Source of the DNA: Propionibacteriaceae bacterium
Lineage (GTDB): Bacteria > Actinomycetota > Actinomycetes > Propionibacteriales > Propionibacteriaceae
Assembly: GCA_030528545.1 (NCBI GenBank)
Contig: JAUMYR010000016.1
Coordinates: 15,233-26,150, forward strand
Length of the DNA: 10,918 bases
Reading direction: 5' to 3'
Below are positions 5,452 through 10,918 of this stretch, piece after piece (the stretch's first letter is position 1; every line of letters starts with the position of its first letter). The position numbers were made by a program, and so were the translations under genes. The notes under the pieces are model-generated. The model did no database searches, was not told where the DNA came from, and was given only the letters and a program-made list of their open reading frames with translations.

Positions 5452-8400
5452 ATGTATCTCAAGCGTCTCACCCTGAGGGGATTCAAGTCCTTCGCCTCAG
5501 CCACCACGCTCAACTTCGAGCCGGGCATCACCTGTGTGGTCGGCCCCAACGGTTCGGGTAAGTCCAATGTGGTCGACGCGCTGAGCTGGGTGATGGGGGA
5601 GCAGGGGGCCAAGAGCCTGCGCGGGGGCAAGATGGAGGATGTCATCTTCGCCGGTACTTCTTCGCGTCCCCCACTGGGACGCGCCGAGGTCGTCTTGACC
5701 ATCGACAACAGCGACGGTGCGCTGCCGATCGACTACACCGAGGTGTCGATCTCGCGGACGATGTTTCGCAATGGGGGTTCCGAATACGCCATCAATGGCA
5801 GCCCCGCGAGGCTGCTGGACGTGCAGGAACTCCTCAGCGACTCGGGCATCGGGCGCGAGATGCACGTCATCGTCGGGCAGGGGCAGCTGGACACGATCCT
5901 GCAGGCGACGCCGGAAAGCCGCCGCGGCTTCATTGAAGAGGCGGCAGGCATCCTCAAACACCGCAAACGCAAGGAGAAGGCCCTCCGCAAGCTGGACGCG
6001 ACGAAGGCCAACCTGGAGCGGCTCACCGACCTGATCGGCGAGATCCGGAGCCAGCTCAAACCCCTGGGGCGCCAGGCCGAGGTCGCGCGCAAGGCCGCTA
6101 CCATCCAGGCCGAACTGAGGGACGCCAAGGCTCGGCTCCTCGCCGACGACGTGGTGAGCGCCACCCAGGCGCTGGAGGCCGAACTGGCCGACGAGGCCGC
6201 GACCCGGGCCGCCCAGGACCAAGCGGAGGCCGAGGTGCGGGATTCGGCGGAGGCCGAGACCCAGGCGGAGGCCGCGGCAGCGGCAGCGGGGGCGAGGCTC
6301 TCCCGCGCCCAGGAGCTGTGGTACGGGCTGGCGGCGCTGCGGGAGCGGGTCGCCTCCACGGTGTCGATCTCGGCGGAACGGACCCGTCATAGCGCCACGG
6401 CTCCCCAGCTTGAGACCGGTGGGCGCGACCCCGAGGAACTGGAGGCCCAGGCCCAGCAGGTGGCAGAAGAGGAGGCGAGGTTACGGGTTGAGGCCGAGGA
6501 AGCCGAGGCGGCGCTGGCGGAAGCGACGTCGCGACGCAGCGCTGTCGAGACCAGGCATGCCCAGGCCGAGCAGGACTATCTAGCCGGGCAGCGCGCGGTG
6601 GCCGATCGCAGGGAGGGGCTGGCCAGGCTGACCGGGCAGGTGAACTCCCTCCGGTCCCGGCTTGAGGCTTCCGCTGAGGAACTGGAACGCTTAGAGCGGC
6701 GCCGCCAGGACGCACTGGGGCGCGCCACGGAGGCCAACCTCGCGTTCCACAGACACGAGGTGAGCCTCGCTGAACTCAGTGACGAGGAATCTGGCCTGGA
6801 CGCCGAATACGAGTCCGCTGTCGCGGAGCTGACCGGTGCCGAGGCTGAACTCTCCGAGCTCAAGGCCTCTGAGAACGCGGCCAGCCAGCGCCGTGCGGCG
6901 CTGGCCGCGCGGGTCGAGGCGTTGCGGCTGGGGCTGGAGCGAGCCGACGCTTCCGAGTCGCTGATCGAGACCAGACGCCAGGGGGTGGTGGGTCGGCTCT
7001 CGGGCCTGATCGAGGTTGAGCCAGGCTGGGAGGCGGCGCTCTCGGCCGTTCTCGGAGCGGCCGCCGAGGGGGTCGTGGTGGCCGGGAGCCGCGAGGCCAG
7101 GGAGATCGTCGCGGAGTTGCGGGCCAGCGACGAGGGCCGGGCCGCGCTGGTGCTGGCCGGGCTGGATGAGCCCGCTGCGCCAGGCCTCCCAGCGGTGAGG
7201 GGACGTTACCTGATGGAACTGGTCGCGGCGGGTCCGCAACACCGGGGAGCGCTCGGACACCTGCTTGCGGGCGTGGTTGCCGTCGAGGAACTCGCCGAGG
7301 CCTTCGAGGCCGTCGAGATGATGCCGGGGGTGACCTGTGTCACCAAAGACGGGACCGTGATCTCCCCAGCCCTGGTCGTCGGGGGGTCCGGAGCCAAGCC
7401 CTCCCTGATCGAGGTGCAGGCGGCCGTGGAACAGGCGGAGGCAGAACTGAGGCTGGCCCAGCACGAGGCGGAGCGGATCAGGTTCGCGGCCAGCCAGGCC
7501 CAGGCCCGGGCCGAGACGGCGAAAGAGCGCGAGCGGGCGGCGCTGGCGATGTTGCATGAATCGGACGCCCAGGTCTCTGGGCTGGCCGACCAGCTGGCGC
7601 GTTACCGCCAGACCGCGGCCTCGGCGAGTCAGGAGGCGCAGCGCCTGGCCGAGGCGATGGCCCAGGCGCAGGTGACCAGGCAGCGCGATGTGGCCGCGCT
7701 CGCGGGGCTAGAAGAGCGGCTGGACGCGGCCAGCACAGATGCCGAGCTGACCGAACCCGACCCCACCGAGCGGGACGAACTGGCGGCCGCGGCCCGGGCG
7801 GAGCGCCAGCACGAGATGGAGGCCAGGCTGGCGCTGCGCACGGCGGAGGAACGGATCCGAGCGTTGTCCGGTCGGGCGGATTCGCTGCGGCGGGCGGCGC
7901 TGCACGAGCGTCAGGCCCGGGCGAAGGCGCTGGCTCTGGCGCAGCGGCGGCGCCGGGAGGCCGAGGTCGCCGCCGCGGTGCACCAGGGGGCCACCGAACT
8001 CGCGGCCCTGGTAGACCTGACCCGGAGCCGGGCGACGCTGGAACGTGAGCTGGCCGAGGAGGCCAGGGCGCGGGCCGATGCCGCGCTGACCGCGGCCCGC
8101 CACCGGCACCGGGCAGCCACCGCGGCGCTGGAGGAGATCGTCAAGGGTGCCCACCGGGACGAGATGGCCCGGATCGAGCACCGGATGCGACTCGAACAAC
8201 TCGCCGAGAAAGCGTTGAACGAGCTGGGTTTGGAACCGGAGACGCTCATGGCCGACTATGGCCCCCACCAGCCGGTGCCAGTGCTGACCAGACCGGACGG
8301 TGCCGCGCTCAAAGCAGACGACGAGCAGCCCCCGCCGGTGGCCTATGTGCGGGAGCAGCAGGAGGCGAGGCTGCGTGCGGCGGAACGCAACCTCGCGGTA

Positions 8401-9003
8401 TTGGGCCGGGTCAATCCGCTGGCCTTGGAGGAGTTCGAGGCCATGAGCGCCCGGCACACCTTCCTGGCCGAGCAGCTGGAGGACCTCAAGTCGACTCGTC
8501 AGGACCTGCTCGACATCATCGCCGAGGTCGATGCGAAGGTGGAGCAGGTCTTCGCGCAGGCCTACCGGGACGTCGAACGGACCTTCGGGGAGGTCTTCTC
8601 CCGGCTCTTCCCGGGCGGGCGGGGACGTCTGCTGCTCACCGACCCGGGGGACTGGCTGAACACCGGGGTCGATGTGGAGGCCAAACCGGCCGGTAAACAG
8701 GTCAAGAGGCTGTCCTTGCTGTCGGGCGGGGAGCGGTCCTTGGTGGCCGTCGCTTTCCTGGTCAGCCTGTTCATCGCCAGGCCGAGTCCCTTCTACATCC
8801 TGGATGAGGTCGAGGCGGCCCTCGACGATGTCAACCTGTCGCGGTTGCTGGGTATCTACGCCGAGCTTCGCGAGTCCTCTCAGCTGCTGATCATCACCCA
8901 CCAGAAGAGGACCATGGAGATCGCGGACGCCCTGTACGGCGTCACGATGCGTGGGGACGGGATCTCGGCGGTCATCAGCCAGCGCTTGCAGGAGCGCGAG
9001 TAG
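5452..9003 (+). CDS. smc: Chromosome segregation protein SMC
   Basis: SMC is the large ATPase of the SMC-ScpAB condensin, which organises and segregates the chromosome from ParB/origin loading sites. The 1183-aa product has normal length and a complete five-part plan: an N-terminal head with Walker A GPNGSGKS (31-38) and the Q-loop region GQGQLDTIL (142-150); a first coiled coil, about 170-505, rich in Ala, Glu and Arg; a hinge, about 510-650, beginning GVVGRLSGLIEVEPGWEAAL and ending with a Gly-rich DGTVISPALVVGGSG; a second coiled coil, about 655-980; and a C-terminal head with LSGGE signature (1090-1094), Walker B FYILDEVEAALDD (1114-1126) and the switch histidine His1150. The ATG at 5452 starts the conserved MYLKRLTLRGFKSF. 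scpA and scpB are not in the window. No frameshift or missing ATPase residue is seen. Confidence 0.97.
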   Translation: MYLKRLTLRGFKSFASATTLNFEPGITCVVGPNGSGKSNVVDALSWVMGEQGAKSLRGGKMEDVIFAGTSSRPPLGRAEVVLTIDNSDGALPIDYTEVSISRTMFRNGGSEYAINGSPARLLDVQELLSDSGIGREMHVIVGQGQLDTILQATPESRRGFIEEAAGILKHRKRKEKALRKLDATKANLERLTDLIGEIRSQLKPLGRQAEVARKAATIQAELRDAKARLLADDVVSATQALEAELADEAATRAAQDQAEAEVRDSAEAETQAEAAAAAAGARLSRAQELWYGLAALRERVASTVSISAERTRHSATAPQLETGGRDPEELEAQAQQVAEEEARLRVEAEEAEAALAEATSRRSAVETRHAQAEQDYLAGQRAVADRREGLARLTGQVNSLRSRLEASAEELERLERRRQDALGRATEANLAFHRHEVSLAELSDEESGLDAEYESAVAELTGAEAELSELKASENAASQRRAALAARVEALRLGLERADASESLIETRRQGVVGRLSGLIEVEPGWEAALSAVLGAAAEGVVVAGSREAREIVAELRASDEGRAALVLAGLDEPAAPGLPAVRGRYLMELVAAGPQHRGALGHLLAGVVAVEELAEAFEAVEMMPGVTCVTKDGTVISPALVVGGSGAKPSLIEVQAAVEQAEAELRLAQHEAERIRFAASQAQARAETAKERERAALAMLHESDAQVSGLADQLARYRQTAASASQEAQRLAEAMAQAQVTRQRDVAALAGLEERLDAASTDAELTEPDPTERDELAAAARAERQHEMEARLALRTAEERIRALSGRADSLRRAALHERQARAKALALAQRRRREAEVAAAVHQGATELAALVDLTRSRATLERELAEEARARADAALTAARHRHRAATAALEEIVKGAHRDEMARIEHRMRLEQLAEKALNELGLEPETLMADYGPHQPVPVLTRPDGAALKADDEQPPPVAYVREQQEARLRAAERNLAVLGRVNPLALEEFEAMSARHTFLAEQLEDLKSTRQDLLDIIAEVDAKVEQVFAQAYRDVERTFGEVFSRLFPGGRGRLLLTDPGDWLNTGVDVEAKPAGKQVKRLSLLSGGERSLVAVAFLVSLFIARPSPFYILDEVEAALDDVNLSRLLGIYAELRESSQLLIITHQKRTMEIADALYGVTMRGDGISAVISQRLQERE

Positions 9004-9055
9004 CGATCCGTGGATGAGGATTGGTTGAGATCCTGCTGAGATTGGGCCGACGAGC

Positions 9056-9083
9056 TTGAACTGCACCCGGTATCGGTCAGACT
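9056..9083 (+). promoter_or_regulatory. Weak promoter candidate before the small membrane protein gene
   Basis: TTGAAC (9056-9061) and CAGACT (9078-9083) are 16 bp apart. The -35 matches 4 of 6 consensus bases and the -10 keeps only the conserved second A and last T. It would start transcription near 9090, just ahead of the ribosome binding site. Read-through from smc is equally possible because no clear terminator follows smc. Confidence 0.25.
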
Positions 9084-9100
9084 GGAAGACGGTAGTTCGA

Positions 9101-9105
9101 GGAGG
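9101..9105 (+). promoter_or_regulatory. Ribosome binding site of the small membrane protein gene
   Basis: GGAGG, within the longer CGAGGAGGT, lies 5 nt before the GTG at 9111. This strong site is the main evidence that the short open frame is translated and where it starts. Confidence 0.7.
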
Positions 9106-9110
9106 TCTCG

Positions 9111-9299
9111 GTGTTTGTCGTGGCGGTTGTGATCGTGGTCCTGTTGGCGTGTGGAGTGCTCGCGGTGGTAGCGGTCGGCCAGGGCGGGCGCTATGCGGAC
9201 AAGAACCCCAAGTTCACCGAGTTCGCATCGAGGGCCGTCAAGCACCTCAACGGCGATGGCGAACCGCCAGCCAAGTTCATTGATCTCGTGGAACGGTAG
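9111..9299 (+). CDS. Small single-pass membrane protein, unknown function
   Basis: I do not recognise this 62-aa protein. It begins with an uninterrupted hydrophobic helix (about residues 2-23, VVAVVIVVLLACGVLAVVAV), followed by a 39-residue polar tail rich in Lys/Arg near the membrane (GGRYADKNPKF) and ending in PPAKFIDLVER. By the positive-inside rule the tail is probably cytoplasmic. The LLAC stretch superficially resembles a lipobox, but there is no basic N-terminal region, so a lipoprotein is unlikely. The GTG start is supported by a strong ribosome binding site 5 nt upstream. It lies 107 nt after smc and 144 nt before ftsY. The ribosome binding site and the sensible membrane-protein composition argue that it is real despite its size; no function is implied. 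Confidence 0.7.
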   Translation: MFVVAVVIVVLLACGVLAVVAVGQGGRYADKNPKFTEFASRAVKHLNGDGEPPAKFIDLVER

Positions 9300-9366
9300 G
9301 CCTCGGCCCGGCCGGATCGGGTATCCGCTCCGGTGTCGGTGGCGGCGTTGCGTGTTCTGGGCATAG

Positions 9367-9394
9367 GGCTGACCGCCCGATCGGAGCTTCAGCC
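9367..9394 (+). terminator. Weak hairpin between the small membrane protein gene and ftsY
   Basis: GGCTGA (9367-9372) pairs with TCAGCC (9389-9394), with a short inner CCG/CGG pairing. There is no T-run after it. It may slow or end transcription before ftsY, which appears to have its own promoter, but the structure is modest for GC-rich DNA. Confidence 0.25.
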
Positions 9395-9431
9395 ATGCGC
9401 TTAGGCGGTGATCCTTTCGCTGCCCGCGGGG

Positions 9432-9437
9432 TAGACT
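9432..9437 (+). promoter_or_regulatory. Leaderless-type -10 box of ftsY
   Basis: TAGACT is followed by six bases (CCCAGC) and then the GTG of ftsY. No Shine-Dalgarno is present upstream. This is the same geometry seen at rsmD and the PPOX-like gene, so ftsY is probably transcribed from its start codon. No good -35 is seen. Confidence 0.6.
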
Positions 9438-9443
9438 CCCAGC

Positions 9444-10571
9444 GTGGATTGGCTGTTTTGGCTCATAACTTCGTTGATCGTGGTCGCCATCGTGGGGGCA
9501 AGTTTCCTGGTATGGCGCAGCAATCGGGCGTTGCCCGCCCCTCCGGTGCGAGAGGAGCTTCCCCTTGGTGAGGGGGAGGAGCCCGCCTCCGAGGCAGAAC
9601 CGGGCCCGGCCGAGCAGGCACCACCGGGCGCTGTCCTTGAGGCTCCCGAGGCTCCCCGCGGGCGCATGGCCCGGCTGCGGCGCCGCCTCGCCGGAAGCAA
9701 TAACGCTCTCGCTCGTGCGCTGGCAGACCTGCTGTCGGTGGACCGGTTGGACGCCGATGTCTGGGACGACTTCGAGGCCACACTGATCTCGTCCGACCTC
9801 GGGGTGGGTCCCACCACGGAGCTGACCGAGGCGCTGCGCCGGGAACTCGCGGTCGATGGGGTCGCCGACCCGGTGCGCGCGAGGTCTGTGCTGCGGCGAG
9901 AGCTGGTCAGGCTCGTCGATCCGAACCTGGATCGGGGGTTGCGGACCGAGGGCGCCGACGGCAGCCCCGGCGTGGTGCTCGTGGTCGGGGTGAACGGCAC
10001 CGGCAAGACGACCACGGTCGGCAAACTCGCCCGGGTGCTCGTCGCCGAGGGCAAGTCGGTGCTTCTCGGGGCGGCGGACACCTTCCGGGCCGCGGCGGCC
10101 GATCAGCTGACGACCTGGGGCGAAAGGGTCGGGGTGCGCACGGTGCGCGGAGCCGAGGGCGCAGATCCCGGGTCGGTCGCCTTCGACACGGTCAACCAGG
10201 CGCTGGAAGCGGGCGTTGACGTGGTGCTGATCGACACCGCTGGCCGGTTGCACACGAAGACGGGCCTGATGGACGAGCTGGGCAAGGTCAAGAGGGTTAT
10301 CGAAAAGAAGGCCCCGGTGACGGAGGTGCTGCTGGTGCTGGATGCCACCACGGGCCAGAATGGCCTGACCCAGGCGAGGGTGTTCGCCGAGGTGGTAGAT
10401 GTCAGCGGTATCGTGCTGACCAAGCTGGATGGCTCGGCCAAGGGCGGCATCGTCGTCCAGGTGCAACGAGAACTCGGCGTCCCGGTCAAGCTGGTGGGGC
10501 TGGGCGAGGGTGTAGACGACCTGGCCCCCTTCGACGCCGAGACCTTCGTCGATGGGGTGCTCGGGGAATAG
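9444..10571 (+). CDS. ftsY: Signal recognition particle receptor FtsY
   Basis: FtsY is the SRP receptor GTPase that docks Ffh-bound ribosomes at the membrane for co-translational insertion. The 375-aa product has an N-terminal transmembrane helix (about 4-25, LFWLITSLIVVAIVGASFLV), a Pro/Glu-rich acidic linker (about 30-72), a four-helix N domain (about 75-160) and the NG GTPase domain: G1 GVNGTGKTTT (182-191), the SRP-type insertion box DTFRAAA (212-218), G3 DTAGR (264-268), G4 TKLDG (326-330) and the closing GLGEGVDDL (352-360). The membrane helix is typical of actinobacterial FtsY and differs from E. coli, which relies on an amphipathic helix. The GTG at 9444 is chosen because the anchor begins there and a TANNNT box lies 6 nt upstream. 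ffh is not in the window. Confidence 0.96.
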   Translation: MDWLFWLITSLIVVAIVGASFLVWRSNRALPAPPVREELPLGEGEEPASEAEPGPAEQAPPGAVLEAPEAPRGRMARLRRRLAGSNNALARALADLLSVDRLDADVWDDFEATLISSDLGVGPTTELTEALRRELAVDGVADPVRARSVLRRELVRLVDPNLDRGLRTEGADGSPGVVLVVGVNGTGKTTTVGKLARVLVAEGKSVLLGAADTFRAAAADQLTTWGERVGVRTVRGAEGADPGSVAFDTVNQALEAGVDVVLIDTAGRLHTKTGLMDELGKVKRVIEKKAPVTEVLLVLDATTGQNGLTQARVFAEVVDVSGIVLTKLDGSAKGGIVVQVQRELGVPVKLVGLGEGVDDLAPFDAETFVDGVLGE

Positions 10572-10603
10572 TTAGCCAGCACCGGCACCCGGTTCAGCGC
10601 CCG

Positions 10604-10640
10604 CGACGGGGAGCCGTTCTGTCCCGGGGTATCCCCGTCG
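10604..10640 (+). terminator. Candidate terminator downstream of ftsY
   Basis: CGACGGGGA (10604-10612) pairs perfectly with TCCCCGTCG (10632-10640) around a 19-nt loop, starting 33 nt after the ftsY stop. A second, mutually exclusive hairpin, CGGGG (10625-10629) with CCCCG (10633-10637), shares the right arm. No T-run follows. A terminator role is suggested by position only. Confidence 0.4.
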
Positions 10641-10804
10641 TTGCCTATTCGGGGTGGCAGAGCGGTCTAGAGCCGGTGCCGCGGTCGCGCGTCGCCCCGG
10701 TGTGGCCCATGGGGCCGGGGCCGGAAGATGTGGGCAGGCGATCGCGGGCGCCCTTCTGGGGCCTGGAGGCGAGGTCCAGCGGGTCGGCCCTGTCCCATCG
10801 CTCA

Positions 10805-10839
10805 CCCGGCGGCGCGCGGGCTTTCGCGCGGAAGCCGGG
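10805..10839. repeat. GC-rich inverted repeat
   Basis: CCCGGC (10805-10810) pairs with GCCGGG (10834-10839), and inside it CGCGCG (10813-10818) pairs with CGCGCG (10825-10830) around the loop GGCTTT. The two stems are separated by a small 2/3-nt internal loop. It is a stable structure in RNA; whether it is a terminator, part of a non-coding RNA or chance in GC-rich DNA cannot be told. Confidence 0.35.
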
Positions 10840-10877
10840 GCTCTCGGACGGAGGCCCCTCCTGGTGCCTGGCTTGGC

Positions 10878-10902
10878 CCAGCGCAGCCCTTGGGGGCGCT
10901 GG
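10878..10902. repeat. Short inverted repeat near the right edge
   Basis: CCAGCGC (10878-10884) pairs with GCGCTGG (10896-10902) around an 11-nt loop. Together with the preceding repeat it makes the right end of the window dense in potential stem-loops. No function is evident. Confidence 0.25.
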
Positions 10903-10918
10903 CGGAGTCCCGGGATTC

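Larger units (their letters stand above)
10572..10918. other. 347-bp stretch without a convincing gene
   Basis: After the ftsY stop no recognisable gene is seen up to the window edge. Two plus-strand frames stay open from about 10576 to the end, and the third after a stop at 10668-10670, but the translations are Gly/Pro/Arg/Ala-rich, match no family I know and have no ribosome binding site, as expected of very GC-rich non-coding DNA. On the minus strand the frames are equally uninformative. The stretch holds several GC-rich inverted repeats listed separately. It could be an untranslated region, a structured RNA, or the start of a gene continuing past the edge. Confidence 0.55.

Noticed and set aside
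9017..9034. Hairpin AGGAT/ATCCT after smc as a terminator
   Set aside because: The stem is only 5 bp with an 8-nt loop and no T-run; too weak to call.
7708..9066. Long open frame on the minus strand (about 450 codons) opposite smc
   Set aside because: It lies wholly opposite conserved SMC coding sequence, its translation matches nothing and is rich in Arg/Gly/Leu/Gln, and GC-rich genes routinely leave the antisense frame open.
9111..9170. Lipoprotein signal in the small membrane protein (LLAC at residues 11-14)
   Set aside because: There is no positively charged N-terminal region, the stretch before the cysteine is too short, and hydrophobicity continues past the cysteine, so a plain membrane anchor fits better.
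8880..10466. Minus-strand open frame of about 530 codons spanning the smc end, the small gene and ftsY
   Set aside because: It is antisense to two well-supported genes, has no recognisable domain and no ribosome binding site; the openness is a codon-bias shadow.
10650..10740. tRNA-Ser-like 5' half (GGTGGCAGAGCGGTCTAGAG)
   Set aside because: The D-arm-like stretch is suggestive, but no anticodon stem, no GTTCRA T-loop and no matching acceptor arm follow.
10572..10805. Minus-strand open frame of 77 codons downstream of ftsY
   Set aside because: Its product is Pro/Ala/Arg-rich low-complexity sequence without family resemblance or ribosome binding site, and all frames are similarly open there.

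Overview
The window is a housekeeping segment of a high-GC Gram-positive chromosome, almost certainly an actinobacterium. The evidence is GC-rich coding throughout, the gene order recG, rsmD, coaD, DUF177 (yceD-like), rpmF, rnc, mutM, smc, ftsY that is typical of Actinomycetota, an FtsY with its own N-terminal membrane helix, and several genes that look leaderless. A family within the phylum cannot be fixed from the sequence alone; Propionibacteriales is only a guess.

Layout: 1-950 is the C-terminal part of RecG helicase, entering the window inside its DEQH box. A 19-bp perfect hairpin (958-999) separates it from a convergent gene for a small pyridoxamine-phosphate-oxidase-like flavin/F420-type protein (1009-1422, minus). 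That gene and rsmD (1459-2046, plus) diverge from a 36-bp gap in which each start codon lies exactly 6 nt behind a TANNNT box, the layout of leaderless actinobacterial promoters. rsmD runs directly into coaD (2047-2544). A sigma-A-like promoter straddling the coaD stop then appears to drive a tight operon: DUF177 protein (2614-3171), rpmF (3181-3372), rnc (3392-4048), mutM (4041-4868), a GtrA-family membrane protein (4881-5450) and smc (5452-9003). After a 107-nt gap comes an unrecognised 62-aa membrane protein (9111-9299), then ftsY (9444-10571), again with a leaderless-type promoter. The last 347 bp contain no convincing gene, only GC-rich hairpins.

Functionally the genes cover DNA repair and recombination (RecG, MutM), ribosome and rRNA/RNA maturation (RsmD, DUF177/L32, RNase III), coenzyme A synthesis (CoaD), chromosome organisation (SMC) and membrane protein targeting (FtsY). 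The GtrA-like gene and the small membrane protein are the least explained coding parts. The most interesting non-coding signals are a perfect 13-bp hairpin covering codons 3-12 of rnc, which could be a partial terminator or a self-cleavage site for RNase III, the compact divergent leaderless promoters, and the strong hairpin between recG and its convergent neighbour. I found no mobile element, CRISPR array, rRNA, complete tRNA or novel multi-gene system.
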